NCBI GenBank assembly: GCA_049115815.1
Contig: JAGDZO010000005.1
Coordinates: 186,001-250,000 of the forward strand
DNA: 64,000 nt
Direction: 5' to 3'
Source: Marinoscillum sp049115815
GTDB taxonomy: Bacteria > Bacteroidota > Bacteroidia > Cytophagales > Cyclobacteriaceae
Part shown: positions 36,401 to 44,439 of the stretch, piece after piece
Layout: every line of letters begins with the position of its first letter
Position numbering within the stretch: position 1 is the stretch's first letter
Notes under the pieces: model-generated
What the model saw: the letters and a program-made list of their open reading frames with translations, nothing else
Database searches by the model: none
Told to the model about the DNA's origin: nothing
Made by a program: the position numbers and the translations under genes

Positions 36401-37714
36401 ATTAGATCCATCTCCAAAGTCCCAAAATAAGTTGTTGGGAAGTGGTGATACGCTAGCGATAAACTTGGTGGCAGAACCCTGACATGAATCTAAATAAGTG
36501 AAGCTCATATCGAAATAATCGAAGGTCAAATTATCCGGTGCAAACTCCGGAAATTGAGTTCCTTGAAAATCTGCATCAAACGACATCTCGGTATAAAGCA
36601 CTCCGATATTCACGGAACTATCGGGACGGTTGATGGTACCAACTTGAAATGGCCCGCCAGCCACCGCTTGATAGAGGTGATAGATATTGCCGTCTACAGC
36701 TCTCCGCAATCCATAACTGGCGAATAAATTATTATTAACAACAGGAGCTACTGGAGGATTGGCATTGGTAGTATCTGCAAAATCTATTTGATATATTTCT
36801 CCAGCATTGGTACCATCACCTGTACGCGACAAGTAAAGTTTAGTGCCATTATTTGACCATTCGACATCAAATACCGCGAGCTCTCCACCGTCCGAAAATC
36901 CAGAATTTATTACCGTACTATTGAATGATAAGTCACCTGTAACATCATTGAAATCCAACAGAACGATATTCCTATTTGCCTCCACAGGAGCAATGGCCAA
37001 AGTGGTGCCAGTAGAATCTTCCTTTAAAGATACTGCAGAAGCTTCAAACTCAGCTATGCCATTTGGAAACACATCATACGTTGTAGTGGCTCCTAAACCA
37101 CCGGCGTTAATTTCAGTGACCCAAAATTCCAATGTGACCGTATCTTGTGTCACTAACCAAAAACTATTGTTGGCTGAATTCTCAAATACTTTCAGCACCT
37201 CTCCCTGATTAGTGAGGCCTGTTGGCTGTGCCACAGCGCCCTCTACATCACCAAGAGGAAACTCCGTCACAGTAGAGTTTCCCACCAACTCCATACTCAC
37301 AGTGGTCAAAAGAATCTCCGTACCAGAATTACTGAAAATAAAATAACGAGAAGTATCACCGGGAACAGGTGCACTCACCACTGGCTGAATCTTAGTTTGA
37401 TCACCATTGAGTCTATCAGTACCCATGCCTGGCAAAATCTGATGGCTACCATCATAAATCACGTCACCATCGGAATAAAATAAAAGGTTGCCCTTGCGCA
37501 TATGGGTGATCACCGTTGATCCATGCGTACCAAATGGCACATTTTGATCCCCTATAAAATTAAATTCCCGTGAGCTTTTATCGAAAACTAATGCCTCGGC
37601 GCTATTGCCAAAATACCACTGAGTCTCCGTGATGCTCTGTGCGCCAAGTTGCTCGCTGAATAACAGCAAACCACATAAAATGAGAAAAATATTAGATCTA
37701 AGAATCTTTGACAT
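33488..37714 (-). CDS. Gliding-motility-type T9SS type B surface protein with PKD domains
   Basis: 1408-aa secreted adhesin-like protein. The signal peptide is SKILRSNIFLILCGLLLFSE, with cleavage near LGAQS. There are two long N-terminal beta-propeller-like halves (each with QWYFG near its beginning, at about 30 and 560), PKD-type segments (DFGDGSNGQGPVAIHTYSG; WDFGDTTMISNEQNPIHVY), Ig-like repeats ending in W-STGDTT, and a C-terminal gliding-motility/CHU-type domain (FAPNAFSPNGNGLNDEW, then YILNRWGDVVF). That tail directs export and attachment through T9SS. It is divergent from a PorP/SprF gene, the usual partner. A second Met 6 bp earlier is possible. Confidence 0.88.
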   Translation of the reverse strand: MSKILRSNIFLILCGLLLFSEQLGAQSITETQWYFGNSAEALVFDKSSREFNFIGDQNVPFGTHGSTVITHMRKGNLLFYSDGDVIYDGSHQILPGMGTDRLNGDQTKIQPVVSAPVPGDTSRYFIFSNSGTEILLTTVSMELVGNSTVTEFPLGDVEGAVAQPTGLTNQGEVLKVFENSANNSFWLVTQDTVTLEFWVTEINAGGLGATTTYDVFPNGIAEFEASAVSLKEDSTGTTLAIAPVEANRNIVLLDFNDVTGDLSFNSTVINSGFSDGGELAVFDVEWSNNGTKLYLSRTGDGTNAGEIYQIDFADTTNANPPVAPVVNNNLFASYGLRRAVDGNIYHLYQAVAGGPFQVGTINRPDSSVNIGVLYTEMSFDADFQGTQFPEFAPDNLTFDYFDMSFTYLDSCQGSATKFIASVSPLPNNLFWDFGDGSNGQGPVAIHTYSGAFGGMVTLTVELDDRFQQLSLPVDIIASDTSTAVDLGNDTTICVDEVLPLDAGTGLSWLWSTGDTTQTIQVDTAGTYWVEVVGPSGCTSFDDIIVTEYGVQRQVFNQWYFGDLAGLDFNTTPPSALLDGMLQSDEGCATMSDQNGELLFYTNGTTVWNKEHLVMVNGTNIGGDSTAAQSAMILPFTGDNTMFYVFTSEEVYGDFSFNLKVSIVDMKADRARGKVSVKNIPIIECSTERVTASGFTGTPWLLGHEYGNRHYRAYQVNNNGITNAVHSAAGEAHIFQKEPNATGYMKFAPGANLVATVIPGSPNQVDILDFDNITGGLSNSRVIDIQETDQAYGLEFSGDGLKMYVSTGAKILQYDLDSLNSDNPEADIMATKFEIPNTTLGGYGALQMGPDGVIYVAIDGQTQVGSINSPGGDDASSGYVDLGVDLLGRTSRLGLPNFSQQVASSPPLPGITTQIACAGQPTSFTATGRDNSIENYIWDFGDTTMISNEQNPIHVYQRPGTYIVQLTLSNRCDTDSIFTDTLDVFNIPQIPTVPTDTSLCGSFVTLSAWNVDEPNFSYYWSTGDTTRSVTFFEPTIVDVAIINSDGCGSDTLSVFIGEDESFIDLGLDRLICADDSLVLDTNDPGPTYAWYRNGTLVGDQRTHAIYNVGAGDYTYIAEVTNDISGCTYRDTIQVTIQPSPEYSQAGIVTPNCGESDGAFSLNISSTGAFIYSLEEPIVTDRLTFDGPGETPAFTGLAAGTYTARVENAVTGCNTQQLIQLEDNAPFDMEAVGINECARNSDIVINFNQRIPSRINVNVFSELGDTVFTATDDLFSSRYAIDDLDSGIYYVEVRDLNPPNCLQIDTVQLSVSTECYRTIFAPNAFSPNGNGLNDEWFLFPNEFVDQFEIYILNRWGDVVFYSDDKNFRWAGDFVREEVLLGTYAYRILFTSSLEPELGTIEQLGSVTVVK

Positions 37715-37856
37715 GAACATTATTAGGGTTAATCAGGAACAAAATGTCCTAATCATCACAACACATCGTAAATTTAACACAAAATACTAACGGCATTGTT
37801 TACGTTACATTACCTAGTTTAGCAATTTTAATATCATTTTCAAACGCATAATACAT

Positions 37857-38924
37857 TTGACATCAAGAACATCATACAGCGGACTTACTATCATTGCCAT
37901 GATTATAGGCACTTTGATTATAGGTCTCTTATGTTCAAACAACGTGCAAGCGCAAGACCCGCAGTTTTCGCAGTATTATGCAGCCCCGATGTATCTCAAT
38001 CCTGGCCTTGTGGGGATCAATCAGAAAGGGCGAGCCGGACTGAATTACCGCAACCAGTGGCCACAGATAGATGCTAATTACGTTACCTATTCTTTCTATA
38101 TCGATTACTTTTTTGAGGATAGCAATAATGCTTTAGGCCTTATTGTGAATACTGACCAAGAAGGTGTAGTTGGTCTGAGATCTACCAATGTAGGCTTGCA
38201 GTATGCTTACCAAGTGCAACTAGATCATAATTGGACCTTTCGCCCAGGAGCGGAAGTATCCTATTATTGGAGAGACCTCAACTACAATGCGCTGACTTTT
38301 GGGGATCAATTTGACAATTCGGGATTGGTGAACCCTACCAGTGCCGAGACTTTTGATACAGGATTGAGTGCTCGGTTTTTTGACTTGTCCTTTGGAGGGG
38401 TACTTTATGGGAAAAACCTATGGGTGGGTGCAGCTATGCACCATATTCTCGAACCCAACCAAGCAGTAGCCGGAGGAGATGCCCCTCTTCCACGTAAGTT
38501 TTCGATTCATGGAGGATACAAAATTCACTTTTTTGAGCTGAGCCCTAGAGCCAGAAGACCTGAGAAAGGCAGAGAACGAAGCGTCACGCCTTCATTGAAT
38601 TATAAGCAGCAAGGTGCATTTAAGCAACTAGATGCAGGAGTTTACTTTACCCTCGAGCCCATACTCATAGGCGCATGGTACCGCGGACTCCCGATAGACG
38701 GAATAGATGGATCTAAGAGCAGTGAGGCGATCATCACCATGATAGGGTTCAACAAACGCAACCTGACAATGGGCTACAGCTTCGATTACACCATCTCCGA
38801 TTTGGGTATAGGTAGCGGGGGTGCTCACGAAATTTCTCTGATTTATTCATTTAGCCTAGCTGACCCTCGCAAGCCACCAAGAGAGGTGAGAGAACTAAGA
38901 TGCCCTGTGCCTTTTATTTTTTGA
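37857..38924 (+). CDS. PorP/SprF family T9SS outer-membrane protein
   Basis: 355-aa outer-membrane beta-barrel of the PorP/SprF family, which helps T9SS deliver and anchor surface proteins such as the type B protein encoded divergently 142 bp away. A signal peptide ends in NNVQAQ and is followed by the hallmark DPQFSQYYAAPMYLNPGLVG and RAGLNYRNQWP. The C-terminus ends in a strand with a final Phe, as in outer-membrane proteins. The start is taken as the TTG at 37857 because it gives a basic residue before the hydrophobic stretch; an ATG at 37899 would leave the signal peptide without one. Confidence 0.9.
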   Translation: MTSRTSYSGLTIIAMIIGTLIIGLLCSNNVQAQDPQFSQYYAAPMYLNPGLVGINQKGRAGLNYRNQWPQIDANYVTYSFYIDYFFEDSNNALGLIVNTDQEGVVGLRSTNVGLQYAYQVQLDHNWTFRPGAEVSYYWRDLNYNALTFGDQFDNSGLVNPTSAETFDTGLSARFFDLSFGGVLYGKNLWVGAAMHHILEPNQAVAGGDAPLPRKFSIHGGYKIHFFELSPRARRPEKGRERSVTPSLNYKQQGAFKQLDAGVYFTLEPILIGAWYRGLPIDGIDGSKSSEAIITMIGFNKRNLTMGYSFDYTISDLGIGSGGAHEISLIYSFSLADPRKPPREVRELRCPVPFIF

Positions 38925-39375
38925 TAGGCAGGTTCAATTGAATGTATTGATGATAAGATCCCTCGATCTACGCTGCGCTACTTCGTGGGATGGCGGTTTG
39001 GGGAGATGATTAGCGTTCATGGCTAACATTAATATCTGAAAAGATTCGAACAGACTTTGATTGAGCAACCCTGTTAGGGTTTAAACCCTAACAGGGTTGG
39101 GAAAATATCAACTGATGCTAGCTTGGAAATGTCATGTTGAGTTTATCGAAACATAGATATTTCCTTACTCTCTGTAACGTCTCGGTACTAAGTTCCGCGC
39201 CAGTTGCGCTACGTCGTGGGATGACGGAGATGAAAAAGTACTTACCTCAAAAATGGAATTCATATAACGGATAGAAACTAATGAGATAATCCTGAGAAGC
39301 TCCATGGTAAACAGAAAAAAAATCTAATCAACTGTATTGCATCAACCTTCATAAATTTGCATCAAAAGGCTCTCG
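38925..39375. repeat. Gene-free stretch with dispersed repeats and a 34-bp palindrome
   Basis: No gene is seen. A perfect palindrome at 39066-39099 has arms starting CAACCCTGTTAGGGTTT. A segment TGCGCTAC-TCGTGGGATG occurs at 38974-38996 and again at 39205-39227 (21 of 23 identical). CATGTTGAGTTTATCGAAACAT near 39132-39153 resembles a motif widely dispersed in Bacteroidota genomes. Together this looks like a cluster of intergenic repeat (REP/MITE-like) sequences behind the porP-like gene. Confidence 0.6.
39352..39359 (+). promoter_or_regulatory. Candidate -7 element of the DUF1456 gene
   Basis: TAAATTTG, an exact TAnnTTTG match, 16 bp before the ATG at 39376. The nearest TTG upstream is only 12 bp away, so the -33 part is weak. 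It implies a very short leader. Confidence 0.35.
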
Positions 39376-39846
39376 ATGGATAACAACGACATACTCAGAC
39401 GACTTAGATATACATTCGAATTTGGTGATGATCAAATGATCAAATTATTTGCCAACGGTGGCATTGAAGTAACACGTGCGGAAGTGAGTGATTGGCTCAA
39501 ATCTCGAGACCATCCGGAGCAAAAGAAGCTTGTCGATAAGCAGTTGGCCGCCTTTTTGAATGGATTGATTATTAAGAATCGAGGAAAGAGAGACGGTGAA
39601 CAGCCAAAGCCGGAAAAAAGTCTCAATAACAATCAGATATTGCGCAAGCTGAAAATAGCTCTGAATTACCGAGATGAGGACATTATTGCCATCATGGATT
39701 TAATAGATTTTCCGATCGGTAAACACGAACTGAGCGCCCTGTTTCGCAAACCCACCCAAAATCAATATCGAGTCTGCAAGGATCAGTTCCTTAGAAACTT
39801 CATATTTGGACTACAAGTCAAACATCGAGGAACAGAACCTTTCTGA
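39376..39846 (+). CDS. DUF1456 family protein (YehS-like)
   Basis: 156-aa cytosolic protein made of two similar halves, each beginning N-ND/Q-ILR-LR: NNDILRRLRYTFEFGDDQMI and NNQILRKLKIALNYRDEDII, each ending in a helix with FLNGLIIKNRG or FIFGLQVKHRG. This duplicated architecture defines DUF1456 (E. coli YehS). The role is unknown. It lies alone between the repeat cluster and the convergent sulfatase gene, 2 bp apart. Confidence 0.85.
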   Translation: MDNNDILRRLRYTFEFGDDQMIKLFANGGIEVTRAEVSDWLKSRDHPEQKKLVDKQLAAFLNGLIIKNRGKRDGEQPKPEKSLNNNQILRKLKIALNYRDEDIIAIMDLIDFPIGKHELSALFRKPTQNQYRVCKDQFLRNFIFGLQVKHRGTEPF

Positions 39847-39848
39847 AA

Positions 39849-41618
39849 CTATTCAACAACCATTCTGCCAGTCATCTTAAAGGAATAATCATTAGATATA
39901 TGGTAGATGTAGATACCTCTTGGAAGTGATTCTACCGAAATGGTGGTTTCGAGCTCCATTAATTCTTTCTCAAGAAACAAACGGCCGTTGATATCACGGA
40001 TGGTGAATTTCGCCGTTACCAATTCGGTTTCATTTAGTCTTATTCTCAATTCGGAAGTTGTTGGGTTCGGATATATAATTGGCTGCTGGATATGGACTGC
40101 GGACAAAGACTCACTCTCCTCCCCGGGTTCGTTGAAAGTCAAAGGATCAGTTTCATTTTCATATTCCTGAGTATTGGTATATCCATCATTATCAGGATCA
40201 TCCGAAGCATCATATAGTGTTCCCAGCATCCATGAGAACTCCCATTCATCGGGCAATCCATCACTATCCGTATCATCATCCGATGAGCTGTACAATGGGA
40301 GTTGAGCATCCACCAATTGAAAATAATCTCTCAACCTGATCAATAACTCAGCATCTTCATCTTCGGAAAAATCAAAAACATTGCTTGACTCCCCTATATC
40401 AGCACCCAAATCATAGCCCTGTCTCTCTCCAGTCTCATACTCCACCACTATTTTATGCTCGCCATCCACGATAGCTGATCTAGGTGTTTTCAGGCGATTA
40501 TTTTCATAATGAGGAGAATGAAAGATCAAAGGATCTCGATCAATGCTCTGCCCAGACTCCAAGACTGATTTGAATGAAACTCCGTCAATATCTTTCAGAT
40601 CATCTAAGTTTTCGCCTATTAAGTCATAAATGGTTGGTAAGAAATCATAACCTACAATGGGCATTTTGGAATGTGAATTGGCGGGAATATTAGGGCCTGC
40701 TACTATCATTGGCACCCTGATGCCTCCTTCATACACAAACGTCTTACCATACTTTAGGGGCGCATTACTAGAAAGGTTAGTCTGAGCACCATTGTCAGAC
40801 GTATAGATGACATAGGTATTATCCGCGATACCTTTCTCTTCCAAATAAGCCAATACCAACCCTACACTTGCATCCAAATCTTCCGTCATGGCGGCATAGG
40901 AGGCATTGTCGTGATCACTTCCTATTGCCTTATTTTCATATTTAGCCAAAGTTTCAGCTGTAGACTCTACCTGTGTATGGACAGCATAATGAGATAGCTG
41001 CAAGTAAAATGGTCGTGATTCTGAAATGGCATTATTCATAAAATCAATCCCCCTTTGGGTCATGCTAAATATCTGCTTGGGGTCATCGTGAGTGCTAAGT
41101 GAATTGTCCCCGTCACCATTGGAAGTGGTGCCATCACTAGCATCAAAACCATGTGCTTCAGGGCCATCATTTCCAAGATGCCATTTACCAAAATAAGCTG
41201 AGGTGTAATTTTTACCCGGGATGTCGCCTAAATATGTGCCTATCGTCACAGCATCATCAGGTATTGCCTTGTTACTTGATGGCTCGATTAAAGTTTTACC
41301 TTCAGTCACATTTGAAGAAGTATTGGTGAAATGATTCCTGGCTGAAGTCTGTCCGGTGAGCATGCTCATTCTACTTGGTGAACATTTGGGTGCAGAAGCA
41401 TAGGCCTGCGAAAAACGCATACCCCGAGCTGCCAGAGTCTCTAGATTAGGTGTCTCATAAAAATCACTTTTTGTCTCCGGATTGTCAGGATCCATCGCCA
41501 CCGAAGTACCTGTCCACCCTTGATCGTCTGCCAAAATCACGATGAAATTAGGCGACCCTTGACCGAAACTGGCTATTGTTAGTGCGAATGAAATGATAAC
41601 GAGGTAAGTCCTTTTCAT
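39849..41618 (-). CDS. Secreted sulfatase with T9SS sorting domain
   Basis: 589-aa sulfatase. After the signal peptide (MKRTYLVIISFALTIASFGQ) comes FIVILADDQGWTG (metal-binding Asp pair) and the formylglycine motif CSPSR with Cys79, so a maturation enzyme is needed. YFGKWHLG and the GDNSLSTHDDPK-type region follow. Two Asp-rich thrombospondin-3/EF-like segments (DTDSDGLPDEWE, DPDNDGYTNTQEYENETD) precede a T9SS type A tail (IYPNPTTSELRI to MTGRMVVE). It likely desulfates extracellular glycans such as algal polysaccharide. I use the ATG at 41618; a longer frame to 41717 buries the signal. Confidence 0.92.
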   Translation of the reverse strand: MKRTYLVIISFALTIASFGQGSPNFIVILADDQGWTGTSVAMDPDNPETKSDFYETPNLETLAARGMRFSQAYASAPKCSPSRMSMLTGQTSARNHFTNTSSNVTEGKTLIEPSSNKAIPDDAVTIGTYLGDIPGKNYTSAYFGKWHLGNDGPEAHGFDASDGTTSNGDGDNSLSTHDDPKQIFSMTQRGIDFMNNAISESRPFYLQLSHYAVHTQVESTAETLAKYENKAIGSDHDNASYAAMTEDLDASVGLVLAYLEEKGIADNTYVIYTSDNGAQTNLSSNAPLKYGKTFVYEGGIRVPMIVAGPNIPANSHSKMPIVGYDFLPTIYDLIGENLDDLKDIDGVSFKSVLESGQSIDRDPLIFHSPHYENNRLKTPRSAIVDGEHKIVVEYETGERQGYDLGADIGESSNVFDFSEDEDAELLIRLRDYFQLVDAQLPLYSSSDDDTDSDGLPDEWEFSWMLGTLYDASDDPDNDGYTNTQEYENETDPLTFNEPGEESESLSAVHIQQPIIYPNPTTSELRIRLNETELVTAKFTIRDINGRLFLEKELMELETTISVESLPRGIYIYHISNDYSFKMTGRMVVE

Positions 41619-41735
41619 AATCAATAGGTTTGATAGGTTAGACGATAAGTCTAAAATAAACTTGCAGTACTTCATGGCAATTAGCGAAATTAATTGGCTA
41701 GCCACTTTCAAAGTCATTTATCTTAACATTGCAGC

Positions 41736-42977
41736 ATGACTGAAACAACGATACTTAATATACTACTCATTATTGTTGTCGTAGACTTTGCGTTCGAAAG
41801 ACTGCTTAGTTATTTGAACGGTAAAACGGCCAAAAACCCTATCCCAGAAGAATTATCAGGAATCTATGATGAGGAGAAATATGCCAAATCTCAAGCTTAT
41901 CAGTACACCAGTGATCGTTTCAGTGCTCTTTCCTCTACGTTTAGTTTTCTACTGCTTGTAGCAGCTCTATATTTCGGGTGGTTCGGGGAGCTCGACAAAT
42001 GGCTAAGGAGCTTTTCGCCTTTTGAGCCAGTGACCACTTTGCTGTTTTTTGGTGCGATCTTTATTATTTCAGATTTCATATCCACTCCATTTTCCTATTA
42101 CAAAACATTCGTGATCGAAGAGAAATTCGGGTTCAACAAAATGACTCAAAAAATATTCTGGATGGACAAAATCAAAGGGTATCTGCTCATGATAATATTG
42201 GGAGGACTGCTTTTGAGTGCTCTGGTTTATTTGATTATGGCCATGGGAAGTTCGTTTTGGATTTACTTCTGGGTGATTATCACGGTGGTTATTCTATTCC
42301 TCAACATGTTTTACACCTCCATATTTTTACCTCTTTTCAACAAACTGACTCCATTGGAAGATGGAGAACTTAAAGATGCTATCTCTGAATACAGCCAAAA
42401 GGTAAACTTCCCGCTGACCAACATATTCGTCATGGATGGATCTAAAAGATCAAGCAAGGGGAATGCTTTTTTCTCGGGAATAGGCAAAAAGAAAAAAGTG
42501 GTTCTATTTGATACCTTAATCGAAAACCACACCGTGGAAGAAGTCACAGCTGTTTTTGCCCATGAAGTTGGTCATTTCAAAAAGAAACATATCCTCATGG
42601 GTACAATCATCAGTATTGGCTCTACTGGCTTGATGCTTTATTTGCTATCGCTAATGATTTTCAACGGCGAGGTGAGCTGGGCGATGGGTGGAGAAGTAAG
42701 TGCTGTGCATCTGAATATCCTGGCGTTTGGGATCTTATATACTCTGATATCCCATGTTCTTGGCCTTATTGGCAATGGGCTGAGTAGAAAAAACGAATAC
42801 GAAGCAGACGCCTATGCCGTCAATACCTATAAAAGCGAGCCTCTAATAGACGGATTGAAGAAGCTAAGTGAAGATCAGCTATCAAATCTCACTCCACATC
42901 CTGCTTACGTATTTGTGCACTATTCCCACCCTCCTTTATTGCAAAGAGTAAGAGCAATGAATGTCGCAAAAAATTAG
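41736..42977 (+). CDS. M48 family metalloprotease (CAAX protease/Ste24-like)
   Basis: 413-aa integral-membrane zinc protease. Several hydrophobic helices in the first 235 residues precede the zinc motif HEVGH (276-280), and EYEADAYA near 355 supplies the third ligand. This is the long M48A form similar to Ste24, not HtpX. In bacteria such enzymes are implicated in membrane protein quality control. The stretch SKRSSKGNAFFSGIGKKKKV is typical of the family. Confidence 0.93.
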   Translation: MTETTILNILLIIVVVDFAFERLLSYLNGKTAKNPIPEELSGIYDEEKYAKSQAYQYTSDRFSALSSTFSFLLLVAALYFGWFGELDKWLRSFSPFEPVTTLLFFGAIFIISDFISTPFSYYKTFVIEEKFGFNKMTQKIFWMDKIKGYLLMIILGGLLLSALVYLIMAMGSSFWIYFWVIITVVILFLNMFYTSIFLPLFNKLTPLEDGELKDAISEYSQKVNFPLTNIFVMDGSKRSSKGNAFFSGIGKKKKVVLFDTLIENHTVEEVTAVFAHEVGHFKKKHILMGTIISIGSTGLMLYLLSLMIFNGEVSWAMGGEVSAVHLNILAFGILYTLISHVLGLIGNGLSRKNEYEADAYAVNTYKSEPLIDGLKKLSEDQLSNLTPHPAYVFVHYSHPPLLQRVRAMNVAKN

Positions 42978-43116
42978 GCTCTTCACTTAATAGTCATGTT
43001 TGAGCCATCAATAACAATTATATCGCTGCTTAAATGGATACATTTTGTAAAAGGAGTAAGATTGATCGAGAACATCAACTATTTTGCATTAATCTTCTAA
43101 ATTTCAATAGACATTC

Positions 43117-44160
43117 ATGTTTCAAGTTCGAGCTCAGTTGGACAAACACCTCAGAAGCCTGCTTGTAGCTTTTGGCTTTTTTGTGTTTAGTATAGTCGTC
43201 GGAATTATAGGATTTACCTACATCGAAGGGCTTAATTTTGTCAATGCGCTCTACATGACGATTATTACTGTTGGCACAGTAGGATTCACGGAAGTGAAAG
43301 AACTCAGCTCTGCAGGAAGAGTATTCACCTCCATATTTATCTTAATGAACTTGATGCTATTTGCCTATGTGGTATCTGTTGTATCCAGTTATTTTTTCGA
43401 AGGAAAACTAAAGAGTCTTGTTAAAAATTATCGATCGGAAATGGAAATCAATAAACTTAAAAATCATGTGATTGTCTGTGGCTATGGGCGAAATGGCAGC
43501 AGAGCATGTGAAGAGCTTGAAAAAAGCGGGGAATCCTATGTATTGATCGAAAAAGATCCGGAGATGGAACATGAGATACCTGACCACATCAAATGGTATC
43601 TTGGCGATGCTACGGAGGATGATCGACTTAAATCAGTGGGAATAGATCGTGCAAAAGCCATTATCATCACTACTCCCTCAGATGCTGCCAATGTGTTCAT
43701 TACGCTCACTGCTCGACATCTCAACGAAAAAATTCGAATTCTAGTTAGAGCGTCCAACCCTGAAACTGAGAACAAACTCTATCGAGCGGGTGCAGACAAA
43801 GTAGTAATGCCTGACATACTCGGTGGCATGTTTATGGCTCAGCTGGTGACCAAACCCACAGTGATTGAATTTTTAGATTTACTAAATGGTGTTTCATCTG
43901 AGACTAGTTATCACCTGGAAGAGATAAGCTATGTACAACTAAAGCCTGAGTTTAGGGACAAGACCTTGATGCAACTCAATATTCCAGGAACTACTGGTGT
44001 AATAGTATTGGGGGTTAAAGACAATATCAAAGGAATCATACCAGGACCATCTGCAGACACCTTTATTGGCGAAGATGATCACCTGATCTTGCTTGGATCT
44101 GATGCCAAACTGAAGAAGTTTGTAGACATTTATACAGAGATTAATTACGAAGATTTATAA
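43117..44160 (+). CDS. Potassium channel with TrkA (RCK) domains
   Basis: 347-aa K+ channel of the two-helix type. TM1 lies near 14-34 and a pore loop with TVGTVGFTE (51-59) is a filter variant common in Bacteroidota instead of the canonical TVGYGD. TM2 is near 68-90. The cytosolic part contains a TrkA-N Rossmann domain (VIVCGYGRNGSRACEELE near 113) and a TrkA-C domain from about 255 on. It probably forms a tetramer gated by nucleotides or ions. Confidence 0.9.
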   Translation: MFQVRAQLDKHLRSLLVAFGFFVFSIVVGIIGFTYIEGLNFVNALYMTIITVGTVGFTEVKELSSAGRVFTSIFILMNLMLFAYVVSVVSSYFFEGKLKSLVKNYRSEMEINKLKNHVIVCGYGRNGSRACEELEKSGESYVLIEKDPEMEHEIPDHIKWYLGDATEDDRLKSVGIDRAKAIIITTPSDAANVFITLTARHLNEKIRILVRASNPETENKLYRAGADKVVMPDILGGMFMAQLVTKPTVIEFLDLLNGVSSETSYHLEEISYVQLKPEFRDKTLMQLNIPGTTGVIVLGVKDNIKGIIPGPSADTFIGEDDHLILLGSDAKLKKFVDIYTEINYEDL

Positions 44161-44361
44161 TCAATCTTCCAATATCTCCTTTACACGCCCTACTTCGCCT
44201 GTAGTCAACTGCACTTTGATACCATGTGGATGATTGGGTGATTTGGTAAGCAGTCGCTTGACCTCACCTTCAGTCAGTTCGCCACTACGTTGGTGATGCT
44301 TCTGTACTATTCCAACAATTTGCCCTACTTTGATATTGGCTCTAATTGTAGGATTACTCAT
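44161..44361 (-). CDS. YwbE family protein
   Basis: 66-aa protein with IRANIKVGQIVGIVQKHHQR, SGELTEGEVKRLLTKSPNHPHGIKVQL and GEVGRVKEIL, the near-complete signature of the YwbE / DUF2196 family. It is thought to be a small beta-barrel RNA-binding-like protein; function not established. Its end abuts the convergent channel gene with no gap. Confidence 0.88.
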   Translation of the reverse strand: MSNPTIRANIKVGQIVGIVQKHHQRSGELTEGEVKRLLTKSPNHPHGIKVQLTTGEVGRVKEILED

Positions 44362-44439
44362 GATATGTCCTAATTTTCATTTGAATTATATAATATTATT
44401 AAAAATTTAATCGCCAAATAACTGTCCTATCTAAAATAA

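Noticed and set aside
39066..39099. The palindrome as a CRISPR repeat
   Set aside because: It occurs once; there is no array of regularly spaced repeats anywhere in the window.
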